Both the position numbers and the translations under genes were made by a program. DNA of 64,000 nucleotides from Achromobacter aegrifaciens (GTDB lineage Bacteria > Pseudomonadota > Gammaproteobacteria > Burkholderiales > Burkholderiaceae_B), in contig NZ_CADIJY010000019.1 in the NCBI RefSeq assembly GCF_902859735.1, positions 1 to 64,000 of the forward strand. Reading direction: 5' to 3'. The notes beneath the pieces are model-generated. The model did not search any database. It saw nothing but the letters and a program-made list of their open reading frames with translations, and was not told the DNA's origin. Positions 19,488-28,301 of the stretch are shown here, piece after piece. The number at the start of each line of letters is the position of its first letter. The stretch's first letter is position 1.

Positions 19488-20207
19488 TCAGGCCGCGAAC
19501 ACGTAGCCCTGGCCGCGCACCGACAGCACGGGGAGCTTCAGGCCCGCGCTTTGCGCCTTGGCGCGCAAACGGCTGACCAGCACGTCGATGCGGCGCAATT
19601 CAAAGCCGCCCGGGCTGTCCGGCAGGAACAATTCCGCCAGGACCTGACGGCTGACCGCGCTGCCGGCGGCATCCATCAGGGCAACCAGGAAGGTCCGTTC
19701 CTGGGCGCTCAGATGCAGCGAGGCGCCATCCGGCGCAACCAGGATCCAGCCCCCGTCCTGCAGGGACCACGAAGTGTCCGCGGTGGCGCGCGTTTCCGCA
19801 TCCACCGGCCGAGGCGCCTTCGCAAGACGCATCCGACGAGCCAAACTACGGATGACGGAACTGAGTTCCAGCAGATCCACTGGCTTGGTCATGTAGACAT
19901 CGGCGCCGCCTTCCAGGCCGCGCACCCGGTCTTCCAGCGCGCTGCGACCTGTCAGCATGACGATACCGACGGGGCTGAGGGCGCGCAGGCGGGTCGCCAC
20001 GGAGAAACCGTCTTCACCGGGCAAGTGGGCGTCAAGAATGACGATGTCGCAGGGTTGTTCCTGCAACCGGCGATAAAACGCCGCGGCATTATCACAGGCG
20101 AATGCCACCCGGAAACCATAGCCACCCAAGCCTAACGCCAACTCCTCCCGGAAGTCGGCGTCATCCTCAAGCAGACCGATACACAGCAAACCATCTGCGC
20201 CAGCCAT
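19488..20207 (-). CDS. OmpR/PhoB-type response regulator
   Basis: 239 aa. A receiver domain (residues 8-120) has the acidic pocket LLEDD, the phospho-acceptor Asp in VILDAHLPG, Thr in MLTGR and Lys in MTKPVD. A winged-helix DNA-binding domain follows (about 148-239), with the typical end VLSVRGQGYVFAA. It lies tail-to-tail with the 7-TM kinase gene and is its likely partner, although the convergent arrangement is less common than a shared operon. Targets are unknown; the nearby c-di-GMP and adhesin genes are candidates by position only. Confidence 0.9.
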   Translation of the reverse strand: MAGADGLLCIGLLEDDADFREELALGLGGYGFRVAFACDNAAAFYRRLQEQPCDIVILDAHLPGEDGFSVATRLRALSPVGIVMLTGRSALEDRVRGLEGGADVYMTKPVDLLELSSVIRSLARRMRLAKAPRPVDAETRATADTSWSLQDGGWILVAPDGASLHLSAQERTFLVALMDAAGSAVSRQVLAELFLPDSPGGFELRRIDVLVSRLRAKAQSAGLKLPVLSVRGQGYVFAA

Positions 20208-20357
20208 ATTTAGAGTGCTTTATTTTGAAGATTATCGACAAATGCCCCGCGGACGCAGAGTCCCCGGGTATTCCGTTGGCGACAATCTTACGTCTTTTAC
20301 AATGGAAACGAATGATTGCAATGAAAAAAACTGCGATATTCCTTGTCCAAATGGTTA

Positions 20358-20380
20358 TTTTCCCGTAAATCGCGGGAAAA
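20358..20380. terminator. Hairpin after selO
   Basis: An 8-bp stem (20358-20365 with 20373-20380) with a 7-nt loop lies in an AT-rich gap about 45 bp beyond the selO stop. Its A/T flanks make it a possible intrinsic terminator in either direction. Confidence 0.4.
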
Positions 20381-20422
20381 CGGCTTTCGCAAATGTCCCG
20401 GTTGTTCGGCTAGCGGCCGGTT

Positions 20423-21910
20423 TCAAGACGAACAGCTGACCTCCAGGCTGCCCGCCCAATCCGGCGGCAAACCCGCATACCGCTCATACCCCGGCTGGGC
20501 CTCGTAGGGGTTGCGCAGCAACCTCATCAAGGTATCGATCTCGCTGGCATCGCCGGTCTTGGCCGCCCGAATCGCCTCTTCCGCCAGGTGATTGCGCAGC
20601 ACGTATAGCGGATTCACGCCATTCATGCCTGCGGTTACATCCTGCATCGGCCGGCCGTCCTGCGCGTGCCGCGCCACCAAGCGATCCAGCCAGGCTCCTG
20701 CCGCCGGCCGGTCGATGAACAGGTCCTCGAACGCGCTACGCTGGCCCGACAAGGCGTCGGCCAGGCGACGCCACGTCAAGGTGAAGTCCGCCTGATTGGC
20801 GTCCATCAGCTTGAGCAGATCGTCCAGCAACGCTTCGTCGGCCGGTCGCCATGCGACCAGGCCCAGCTTGGCGCCCATGCGGTCATGGAAGGCACGCGTG
20901 AAGACCGGCTCAAATTCATCCAGGACTGCTCGCAGGCCTTCTACATCCTGCACCAGCGCGTGCAGGCTGCCACCCAGGCGATAAAGGTTCCAGAGGGCGA
21001 CGGACGGCTGGCGGTTCCAGGAATAGCGCCCTTCCGAGTCCGAGTGATTACAGACATGGCCCAGCCGGAAACCGTCCATGAAACCGTAGGGGCCATAATC
21101 CAGCGTCAGCCCCAATATGGACATGTTGTCGGTATTCATCACGCCATGGCAGAAGCCCACCGCCTGCCAGTCCGCCATCAGCAGCGCCGTACGCCGGGTG
21201 ACGGCGCGCAGCAGGTTGATATAGGGCGTCACGTCATTCGAGGGCTCGCCCGTTCCCGCTTCCCGGCATTCCGGGTAATAACGGTCTATGACGTAATCCG
21301 CCAGCGTCTTCAGCATGTCGGGCTGGCGGCGCGACGACCAATGCTCGAAAGAGCCGAAACGCACGAAACTGGGGGACATACGCGTCACAATTGCGGCTGT
21401 CTCCACCGTTTCCCGCATGACCGGGTCGTCGGACACCACCAGCGCCAGCGCCCGCGTCGTGGGCACGCCCAGCCCGTGCATGGCCTCGCTGGCCAGGTAC
21501 TCGCGCACCGACGAGCGCAGCACCGCGCGGCCGTCGCCCATGCGCGAATACGGCGTCATGCCCGACCCCTTGAGCTGCAGCTCCCAATTGCCCTGCGGCC
21601 CCTCGACCTCGCCCAACAGATGGGCGCGGCCATCGCCCAACTGGCCCGCCCAGACGCCGAACTGATGGCCACTGTAGACCGCCGCCAGCGTATCGCCGCC
21701 TGGCAGCGGTTGGGCGCCGGAAAACACGCTCAGGAACTCGGGCGTGGACAGGGCCGACGGGTCCAGGCCGATCAGTTCCGCCGCTTCCGCATTGCCGTGC
21801 AGCAAGCGCGGATTATTCAAGGCCTGAGGCGCAAGCCGGGTGTAGAAGGCTGCGGGCAATGCCGCAAAGGAATTGACGACGCGCAGGTCGGACAACGTAT
21901 GGGCGCTCAT
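20423..21910 (-). CDS. selO: SelO family protein adenylyltransferase (YdiU/UPF0061)
   Basis: 495 aa, full length. SelO is a pseudokinase-fold enzyme that transfers AMP from ATP to Ser, Thr or Tyr of target proteins and is linked to redox stress. Visible family features are YSGHQFGVWAGQLGDGRA, the nucleotide-binding LKGSGMTPYSRMGDGRAVLRSS, the MNTDNMSILGLTLDYGPYGFMD catalytic and metal region, and a conserved C-terminal VSCSS. In eukaryotes this last Cys is selenocysteine and forms a redox switch. The start overlaps the stop of the DUF2069 gene by ATGA, so the two are co-expressed. Confidence 0.95.
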   Translation of the reverse strand: MSAHTLSDLRVVNSFAALPAAFYTRLAPQALNNPRLLHGNAEAAELIGLDPSALSTPEFLSVFSGAQPLPGGDTLAAVYSGHQFGVWAGQLGDGRAHLLGEVEGPQGNWELQLKGSGMTPYSRMGDGRAVLRSSVREYLASEAMHGLGVPTTRALALVVSDDPVMRETVETAAIVTRMSPSFVRFGSFEHWSSRRQPDMLKTLADYVIDRYYPECREAGTGEPSNDVTPYINLLRAVTRRTALLMADWQAVGFCHGVMNTDNMSILGLTLDYGPYGFMDGFRLGHVCNHSDSEGRYSWNRQPSVALWNLYRLGGSLHALVQDVEGLRAVLDEFEPVFTRAFHDRMGAKLGLVAWRPADEALLDDLLKLMDANQADFTLTWRRLADALSGQRSAFEDLFIDRPAAGAWLDRLVARHAQDGRPMQDVTAGMNGVNPLYVLRNHLAEEAIRAAKTGDASEIDTLMRLLRNPYEAQPGYERYAGLPPDWAGSLEVSCSS

Positions 21911-22278
21911 GCGCGTTGCCTCCTGGCAGCCCGTTTGGCAGGCCGCACGTAGAAAATGGCGCTAAGGAAGAAAATGGCCGACAGCAGGATCTCGCCCCAG
22001 GCCATCAACACGGATAGCGGAGCCGGATCCGACATGGCCCGCACCGCGCCCTCCATCAGGTAGAGCAGCGACAGCATCGAGGCCCACTGATAGGTATAAA
22101 GATTGCCGCGCAGGATGCCGCGCAGCGGAAACGCCAGCGGCAGGGCCTTGAGCAGCATCCAGGAACCGCCCGGCCGCAGCGGCGCCACCACGGTTTCCCA
22201 GGTGACGCAAAGCACGATCAGGGCGAACAGCGATACCGAGGCCAGCAGGCGCAAGCGGGGGTTGAGTTCAGGGTTCAT
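21907..22278 (-). CDS. DUF2069 small membrane protein
   Basis: 123 aa from the ATG at 22278. Four hydrophobic segments are visible (about residues 8-26, 36-50, 60-76 and 86-106), ending in a basic tail. The pattern, with GILRGNLYTYQWASML in the middle, is that of the DUF2069 family of inner-membrane proteins with no known role. It is the first gene of a pair with selO. The divergent yihY gene starts only 17 bp away, so the promoters must overlap each other's coding sequence. Confidence 0.8.
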   Translation of the reverse strand: MNPELNPRLRLLASVSLFALIVLCVTWETVVAPLRPGGSWMLLKALPLAFPLRGILRGNLYTYQWASMLSLLYLMEGAVRAMSDPAPLSVLMAWGEILLSAIFFLSAIFYVRPAKRAARRQRA

Positions 22279-22295
22279 GCTGCTATTATCGCCTG

Positions 22296-23609
22296 ATGAA
22301 TCGCCCCGCCGAGCCTGCCGCCGCGACGCCGGCGGCCACCGAGCACTCGACCTCGCGCTCTTCATGGATCGCGAGGGCCGGACGTGTTGTGCGCTTCAGC
22401 GCCGAACGCGCCAGCGAAGAGAAACTGCTGCAGGTCGCGTCCAGCCTCACCTTCACGACCGTCCTGGCCATCGTGCCGATGCTGGCCGTGGTCCTGTCGC
22501 TGTTTACTGCTTTTCCGGTATTCCAGGAATTCCGCGTCGCGCTCGAGGATTTCCTGACCAACAGCCTGATGCCGCCGTCCGTCTCGGACAACATCATGGA
22601 TTACCTGAATCAGTTCGCGCGCCAGGCTTCACGCCTGACCGCCATCGGCGGCGTATTCCTGCTGATCACCTCGCTGTTGCTGATCATGACGATCGACAAG
22701 GCGTTCAACGACATCTGGCACGTGACGCGCCAACGCCCGCTGCGGCAGCGCGCGCTGGTGTACTGGGCCATCATCACGCTGGGCCCCGTCGTGGCCGGCG
22801 CCAGCCTTTGGGCGACTTCGTTCGTGGCGCGCGAATCGCTGGGCCTGGTGCGGGACGTGCCCGAAGCCGTCAGCGTTGCGGTGTCGTTCATCCCGCTGGT
22901 GTTGACCGCCCTGGGTTTTGCCACGCTGTTCGTCATGGTCCCGAACCGCGAGGTTCTCTGGCGCGATGCCCTGGTCGGGGGCTGCGTGACCGCGATCGTG
23001 CTGGAAATCATGAAGTCGGCTTTCGCCTACTACCTGACCCGCTTCCCCACCTACACCGTCATTTACGGCGCATTCGCCACCCTGCCCATCTTCCTGCTCT
23101 GGATCTACCTGTCATGGCTGGCCGTGCTGCTGGGAGCCATCCTGGCGTCCAGCGCGCCGCTGATCCGGCTGGGCCGCTGGGAAATCAACCGCTATCCGGG
23201 TGCGCCCTTCGTGGACGCCGTGGATGCGCTGCGCACGCTGCGCCAGGCGCAGACGGCCAATCCACCCGGACTGCCCGCCAATCTGCTGGCCGCGCAATTG
23301 CGCCTGCACCAGGACGAACTGAACGAAGTCCTCGAAACCCTGGCTGAAATGGGCTTGGCGACGCGCAGCCCCGAAGGCCTCTGGGTTCTGACCTGCGACG
23401 CCCGGCAAACCTCGATGGAACCCGTGGTGGACCGTTTTCTGCTGGACCGCGGCCAGCCCAGGGTCCGCAATGACCCCGAGATACTGCGAGTCGCCTCGGC
23501 CGTGATTTCCCAGCAAAATGCGCCCACGCTGGAAGAAGTCTGCGGAGAAGCGCAAAATACCGAAAATGGAATCGCTCCCGTGCTGCAGCTGGAAGCGAAA
23601 AAGAATTAG
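22296..23609 (+). CDS. YihY/BrkB family inner-membrane protein
   Basis: 437 aa. The first 300 residues hold about six membrane helices with family features such as EEKLLQVASSLTFTTVLAIVPMLA, MTIDKAFNDIWHV and the late helix IFLLWIYLSWLAVLLGA. The remaining 130 residues are cytoplasmic. BrkB was named for Bordetella serum resistance, and relatives include proteins once called RNase BN; the transported substrate, if any, is unsettled. The gene overlooks a CBS-domain gene 38 bp downstream on the same strand. Confidence 0.9.
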   Translation: MNRPAEPAAATPAATEHSTSRSSWIARAGRVVRFSAERASEEKLLQVASSLTFTTVLAIVPMLAVVLSLFTAFPVFQEFRVALEDFLTNSLMPPSVSDNIMDYLNQFARQASRLTAIGGVFLLITSLLLIMTIDKAFNDIWHVTRQRPLRQRALVYWAIITLGPVVAGASLWATSFVARESLGLVRDVPEAVSVAVSFIPLVLTALGFATLFVMVPNREVLWRDALVGGCVTAIVLEIMKSAFAYYLTRFPTYTVIYGAFATLPIFLLWIYLSWLAVLLGAILASSAPLIRLGRWEINRYPGAPFVDAVDALRTLRQAQTANPPGLPANLLAAQLRLHQDELNEVLETLAEMGLATRSPEGLWVLTCDARQTSMEPVVDRFLLDRGQPRVRNDPEILRVASAVISQQNAPTLEEVCGEAQNTENGIAPVLQLEAKKN

Positions 23610-23647
23610 CAAATAGCATTAGGGCGTAAACCGCCCAGGAGGAACCG

Positions 23648-24106
23648 ATGTTGAAGGTCAGCGAGATTTTGCGCGTCAAGGGCGATACGCTCTATACGGC
23701 GTCGCCCGACATGCCTGTGTCCCAGGCCGTGCAAACAATGAGCGAGCAGGACATAGGCTCGCTGGTGATCATGGAATTCGGGACGCTGACCGGCATGCTC
23801 ACGTTCCGCGAGATCATCCGCCACATGCATGCGCATGGCGGCGCCGGCGACACCACCATCCGTTCCATCATGGACGATGCCCCGGTCAGCGTGTCCCCCA
23901 ACACCAGCGCCGACGAAGTGCAGCGCCTGATGCTCGAAAAGCACGCGCGCTACATTCCGGTCATGGACGGCCCCACCCTGATGGGCGTCATTTCGTTCTA
24001 CGACATGGCCCAGGCCATCGTGGCGGCCCAGCAATTCGAAAACAACATGCTGAAGGCCTATATCCGCGATTGGCCCACGGAAAGCGCCGAACCGGCCAAG
24101 TCCTGA
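23648..24106 (+). CDS. CBS-pair domain protein
   Basis: 152 aa made almost entirely of two CBS motifs (about residues 8-65 and 73-130). Such pairs bind adenosyl ligands and act as energy or nucleotide sensors. The start has a strong AGGAGG seven nt upstream. The N-terminal LYTASPDMPVSQAVQTMSE and the second-motif MDDAPVSVSPNTSADE are typical. It has no effector domain, so it probably regulates another protein; the adjacent yihY gene is the only clue. Confidence 0.88.
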   Translation: MLKVSEILRVKGDTLYTASPDMPVSQAVQTMSEQDIGSLVIMEFGTLTGMLTFREIIRHMHAHGGAGDTTIRSIMDDAPVSVSPNTSADEVQRLMLEKHARYIPVMDGPTLMGVISFYDMAQAIVAAQQFENNMLKAYIRDWPTESAEPAKS

Positions 24107-24112
24107 GCCCGC

Positions 24113-24129
24113 GGCCAGCTTGGCTGGCC
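24113..24129. terminator. Hairpin between convergent CBS and dusA genes
   Basis: A perfect 7-bp stem (24113-24119 with 24123-24129) and 3-nt loop fill most of the 28-bp gap between the two stop codons. Confidence 0.45.
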
Positions 24130-24134
24130 CCTCG

Positions 24135-25151
24135 TCAAACCCCAGCCGGCGCCGCTTCGATCGCGGCGCCGCGCATATCCGGCGCATGCCGCTGGCTGCG
24201 CCAGGCATCGTAGATCAGTTCAGGGTTGTTCGCGGCCAGCAGGGCCGGATCGGACAGCATGCGGCGCCAGCGGCGCGCACCGGACTGGCCATTCACCAGC
24301 CCCAGCATGGGCCGCGTCATCACCCGCAGGGGCACGCCCCGCGCGACCTGCCGCGTCGCATATCCCATCATCGCGTCCACCACCTGCGCATCGCTGGGCA
24401 GCCGCAGCGACGGCCATAGCTGCAAGGACACCTCGGACAGCACTCGCGGCGTGTGCCAGGCAGCCCGGCCCAGCATGACACCGTCGAAATCGCCCGCGGC
24501 GCGCACGGACTGCTCGGCGTCGGCCAGACCGCCGTTGAGCACGAACGTGCAATCCGGGAAGTCGCGCTTCAATTGCCGCACCACGTCGTAGCGCAGAGGC
24601 GGAATCTCGCGGTTGTCCTTGGGCGTCAGGCCCTTGAGTACCGCATTGCGGGCATGGGCGATGAACACCCGGCAGCCGGTGTCGTAGATCTTGCCGACGA
24701 AATCGCGGACAAACGCGTAGGACTCGTCGTAATCCAGGCCAAGCCGGTGTTTGACGGTGACAGGGATATCCACGGCATCCTGCATGGCCTTCATGCAATC
24801 GGCCACCAGAGCGGGCTCCGCCATCAGGCAGGCGCCGAACGCGCCCTTCTGCACCCGTTCTGACGGGCAACCGCAATTCAGGTTGATCTCGTCGTAACCC
24901 CACTTTTTTCCCAGCCTGGCCGAATGCGCCAGCGCGTCGGGTTCGCTGCCGCCCAATTGCAAGGCCACGGGATGCTCGGCCTCGTCAAAGTCCAGGTGCC
25001 GCTCGACATTGCCGTGCAACAACGCGCCGGTGGTGATCATTTCCGTGTACAAGCGTGCGCGCGGCGCCAGCAGCCGGTGGAAATAACGGCAATGGCGGTC
25101 GGTCACATCGATCATGGGGGCGACGCACAGCCGCCAGTCGGGGGAGTCCAA
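24135..25151 (-). CDS. dusA: tRNA-dihydrouridine synthase A
   Basis: 338 aa. This flavoenzyme reduces uridine in the D-loop of tRNA (positions 20/20a) with NADPH. The N-terminal RLCVAPMIDVTDRHCRYFHR, the INLNCGCPSERVQ motif, the catalytic Cys in GAFGACLM and the C-terminal AGRARRWRRMLSD-like region (GQSGARRWRRMLSD) mark the DusA branch rather than DusB or DusC. It stands alone on the minus strand, divergent from thrB. Confidence 0.95.
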   Translation of the reverse strand: MDSPDWRLCVAPMIDVTDRHCRYFHRLLAPRARLYTEMITTGALLHGNVERHLDFDEAEHPVALQLGGSEPDALAHSARLGKKWGYDEINLNCGCPSERVQKGAFGACLMAEPALVADCMKAMQDAVDIPVTVKHRLGLDYDESYAFVRDFVGKIYDTGCRVFIAHARNAVLKGLTPKDNREIPPLRYDVVRQLKRDFPDCTFVLNGGLADAEQSVRAAGDFDGVMLGRAAWHTPRVLSEVSLQLWPSLRLPSDAQVVDAMMGYATRQVARGVPLRVMTRPMLGLVNGQSGARRWRRMLSDPALLAANNPELIYDAWRSQRHAPDMRGAAIEAAPAGV

Positions 25152-25336
25152 GAATCACTCTACAAAACAAGGGGATGCGGTATTTTACGGTGCTTGGCGG
25201 CTTTGTGTCTGGCGGGCGGCCGTATCCGCTCCACCGCAAGTCGGACAGACTGGCCCGCCATGTGGTCTAAAATTGCGCCGCCGCAGCCGAAACCGGCATG
25301 CGCGCGCGCCCGTCAACCCCTAGATCCCGCACATCA

Positions 25337-26305
25337 ATGGCCGTATTCACCCCTGTCTCCGAAGACGACGCTCGCGCCCTACTGGCGCATTTCGATCTGG
25401 GCGAGTTTGTCTCGCTTCGGGGGATTACGGCGGGTATCGAGAATACCAACTACTTCCTGTACACGACCCGCGGCGAATATGTGCTGACGCTGTTCGAGGT
25501 GCTGACGCAGGCCCAGTTGCCTTTCTATATCGAGCTGATGTACCACCTGGCCGAGCGCGGCATTCCCGTGCCCCGGCCCCAGACCCTGCGCGACGGCACT
25601 CGCCTGACGACCCTGCACGGCAAGCCCTGCGCCATCGTTTCACGCCTGCCCGGCGGCTACGAACCCGCTCCCGGCCCGGCGCATTGCGCCCTGGCCGGCG
25701 CCACGCTGGCCCGCGCCCACCTGGCCGGACGCGACTTTCCGCTGCACCAGCCCAACCTGCGCGGACTGTCCTGGTGGCTGGAAACGGCACCCAAGGTCAT
25801 GCCCTTCCTGGAACCGGCGCAAGCCCAACTGCTGTCGGCGGAGCTGGCCGACCAGCAGACCGCCGCCGCGACGCCGGCCTGGCAGACATTGCAGAGCGGC
25901 CCGGCCCACTGCGACCTGTTCCGGGACAACGTCCTGTTCGCCGGCACCTTCGAAGATCCGCTCATGGGTGGCATCATCGACTTCTACTTCGCCGGCTGCG
26001 ACACCTGGCTGTTCGACGTGGCGGTGAGCGTCAATGACTGGTGCATCGAACGCGACACGGGTGAATTCGTGCCCGAACTGGTCGAGTCCTGGTTGGCAGC
26101 CTACGCGGCCGTGCGCCCGTTCACCGACGCGGAACGCGAGGTCTGGCCGCTGATGCTGCGGGCCGCCGCGCTGCGCTTCTGGATATCGCGCCTGTATGAC
26201 TTTTTCCTGCCGCGGCCGGCTCAGACCCTGAAACCGCACGACCCCCGGCATTTCGAAAGAGTGTTGCAAGCGCGCCACCGCCCTGGCCTGCCAATATTGC
26301 CGTAA
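25337..26305 (+). CDS. thrB: Homoserine kinase, APH-fold type
   Basis: 322 aa from the ATG at 25337 (MAVFTPVSEDDA, the usual N-terminus). It phosphorylates homoserine in threonine synthesis. This is the aminoglycoside-phosphotransferase-like enzyme of pseudomonads and betaproteobacteria, not the GHMP kinase of E. coli. Features: ITAGIENTNYFL nucleotide loop, HCDLFRDNVLF catalytic loop and the metal-binding IIDFYFAGCDTW. No other threonine gene is nearby. Confidence 0.94.
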   Translation: MAVFTPVSEDDARALLAHFDLGEFVSLRGITAGIENTNYFLYTTRGEYVLTLFEVLTQAQLPFYIELMYHLAERGIPVPRPQTLRDGTRLTTLHGKPCAIVSRLPGGYEPAPGPAHCALAGATLARAHLAGRDFPLHQPNLRGLSWWLETAPKVMPFLEPAQAQLLSAELADQQTAAATPAWQTLQSGPAHCDLFRDNVLFAGTFEDPLMGGIIDFYFAGCDTWLFDVAVSVNDWCIERDTGEFVPELVESWLAAYAAVRPFTDAEREVWPLMLRAAALRFWISRLYDFFLPRPAQTLKPHDPRHFERVLQARHRPGLPILP

Positions 26306-26371
26306 CCGTTGCTCCCCCCATAATGGGGATAGCGCGTCCCTTTTTGAGAGATCTCCCCCCTTTAAAGAGCC

Positions 26372-27175
26372 ATGCAAGCAGCATTCCTCCCCGCGACATC
26401 CGGCTGGCAATGGGTCCGAGACGGCTTCCGTCTGTTCCGCAAGCAACCTCTGGCCATGTTCACCTGGGCCATGGCCATCAGCCTTCTGGTCATCTTCGCC
26501 ACCGCGACGCCGCCGGTCGGACCCATACTGGTGGTGGCGCTGATGCCCATCATCACGCTGATGACGCTATCGGCGTGCAAGCATGTCGAAGCCGACCGCA
26601 TCATGCTGCCCTCGATGTGGGCCAAGCCGCTCAAGCAGCCTGGCGTATTCAGGAAACTGTTCCTGATGGGGCTGCTGTACGCGGCGCTCTGCATTGCGAC
26701 CGGCCTGATCATCTTCCTGCCATTCACGGACGCGATGGTCGAGGGCATGCGCATAGCCTCCGTGGAAAAGTCCATGGAGCCCATCCTGTCCGCCATGGCC
26801 GTTCCGCTGACTTTGTTCGCGATCGTGTATGTCGTGATCGCCGCGCTGTTCTGGCACGCCCCCGTCCTGGTCGCCTGGCATGGGCTGCGCCTGGTCCAGG
26901 CGCTGTTCTTCTCCGGCATCGCTTGCTGGCGCAACAAGCTGCCGTTCCTGGTCTACGGCGCCACCTGGATCCTGGTGTTTCTTTTCATCGACCTGTGCGC
27001 CGGCCTTCTAGTCGCCATCGGCCTGTCACCCCAGCTTGCCGGCACGCTGCAGATTCCCTTCAATATCGCCGCGGGTGGCGTGCTGTACTGCAGCTTCTAT
27101 CCTGCCTATACCTCCGTATTCGGTATCGAGAACGCCGGCGCGCATCTCGACGACGGCAACGGCGCCCAGGCATGA
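26372..27175 (+). CDS. BPSS1780-type inner-membrane protein
   Basis: 267 aa with about six hydrophobic segments and little else. The N-terminal GWQWVRDGFRLFRKQPL and internal WHAPVLVAWHG-like stretches match the betaproteobacterial BPSS1780 membrane family, whose function is unknown. It follows thrB by 66 bp. Its last 150 bp lie antisense to the 3' end of the DUF192 gene. Confidence 0.75.
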   Translation: MQAAFLPATSGWQWVRDGFRLFRKQPLAMFTWAMAISLLVIFATATPPVGPILVVALMPIITLMTLSACKHVEADRIMLPSMWAKPLKQPGVFRKLFLMGLLYAALCIATGLIIFLPFTDAMVEGMRIASVEKSMEPILSAMAVPLTLFAIVYVVIAALFWHAPVLVAWHGLRLVQALFFSGIACWRNKLPFLVYGATWILVFLFIDLCAGLLVAIGLSPQLAGTLQIPFNIAAGGVLYCSFYPAYTSVFGIENAGAHLDDGNGAQA

Positions 27176-27418
27176 CGCCACGCGGCAGGGCGCCAGCGCC
27201 CTGCGCACCGCAAGCACCCTTCCCTGCCGCGATATGAATGCCACGTCGATGGCATAGCGCATGCCAAAGGTATGCACCGCGGCGCAATGCATCAGCAAGA
27301 TGCCGGACCGCGGCCCCGGCGGCTTGCGTCCCAGCAAGCCGCGCGCGCGGCCGCAGCAGCTGGCGACCTTGAGTAGCCTGAGTCCGCCGCGCCGCGCCGA
27401 TGGCTGACCGCCAGTCAT
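27026..27418 (-). CDS. DUF192 family protein, last gene of the tad operon
   Basis: 130 aa. It has the DUF192 core: RARGLLGR, a GILLMHCAAVHTFGMRYAIDVAFIS stretch and the final VVEMRAGVL. The start overlaps the tadC stop by ATGA, so it is translated with the pilus genes. The family role is unknown; members occur often near tad loci. The normal family end lies near residue 93; the last 40 or so residues are read from DNA that is antisense to the BPSS1780-type gene and may be a non-conserved tail. Confidence 0.75.
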   Translation of the reverse strand: MTGGQPSARRGGLRLLKVASCCGRARGLLGRKPPGPRSGILLMHCAAVHTFGMRYAIDVAFISRQGRVLAVRRALAPCRVASCLGAVAVVEMRAGVLDTEYGGIGRIEAAVQHATRGDIEGNLQRAGKLG

Positions 27419-28287
27419 TGCACGCTCTGCAGCAATTGCACCATGACCGGAAAGGCCAGCACGATGAACGTGCAGGGGAAGATGCAGCCGATCAGCGGCA
27501 GCAGCATCTTCACCGGAGCCTGCATCGCCAGCTGTTCCGCACGCACGTGACGATCGCTGCGGGCTTGCGCCGCCTGTGCCCGCAATACTGGACCCAGGCT
27601 TATCCCGAGCCCTTCGGCCTGCGCCAGGGCGGCCGCCCAGTTACGCGCAAGCGGGCTATTGCTGCGTTCCGCCAAGGCCTTGATCGCGGCGGTCCTGGAA
27701 ACCCCCGCACGCATCTCTGCCAGCGCGTCAGCCAGGGCATCTCGCAGTATGCCCGCCGGTCCGCTCTGGGCGGCCATCTGCAATGCCCCATGCACGCTCA
27801 GCCCCGCTTCCACACACAAGGTCATCATGTCGAACACGAAAGGCAGGTCGCGTTCGATGCTGCGTCGCCGGTTGCTGCTCAAACTGCGCAGCCAAAGCCC
27901 CGGCGCGGCGCCTGCCGCCAGCGCTGACGCTACCATCCAGGGAATCCATTCCCAGGACTGCGCCTGCGCCAAGACGATGGCGACCGCCGCAGTCAACCCG
28001 CCGGCAGCCATGGCCGCGCTCCAACACAGCGCCGCGACATGCGCGTAGCTGATGCCGGCAGGCAGCGCCGCCCGCTCGATGGCGCGAGTCAGCCGTATGC
28101 GCCAACGCCAGGAACATAAAGGCCCTGCCACGGGCGCCACCGCGGAAATCCAGGGCCAGGCCGCTCGCCACCACCACGGCAAGGCGGACGACGCACCCTC
28201 GCTGTCCAGCAGCAATGGCTTAAAAACCACCCATGCCAACCATCCCGCAGCCAGGGCGGCCGTCAACAGGCTCAAGTACAGCCACAT
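27415..28287 (-). CDS. tadC: TadC, Flp pilus inner-membrane platform protein
   Basis: 290 aa. It carries a GspF/T2SSF domain with DLPFVFDMMTLCVEAGLSVHGAL and the repeating RSDRHVRAEQLAMQAPVKMLLPL motif typical of TadC, plus membrane segments at both ends. With TadB it forms the platform on which the CpaF ATPase works. The ATG at 28287 follows the tadB stop by 14 nt, the only gap in an otherwise overlapping gene chain. Confidence 0.9.
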   Translation of the reverse strand: MWLYLSLLTAALAAGWLAWVVFKPLLLDSEGASSALPWWWRAAWPWISAVAPVAGPLCSWRWRIRLTRAIERAALPAGISYAHVAALCWSAAMAAGGLTAAVAIVLAQAQSWEWIPWMVASALAAGAAPGLWLRSLSSNRRRSIERDLPFVFDMMTLCVEAGLSVHGALQMAAQSGPAGILRDALADALAEMRAGVSRTAAIKALAERSNSPLARNWAAALAQAEGLGISLGPVLRAQAAQARSDRHVRAEQLAMQAPVKMLLPLIGCIFPCTFIVLAFPVMVQLLQSVQ

Positions 28288-28301
28288 CGCATCCGCTCCC
28301 G

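Noticed and set aside
20215-20439. 74-codon plus-strand frame between the response regulator and selO
   Set aside because: No ribosome site, no family, and it runs into the selO 3' end; base composition is non-coding.
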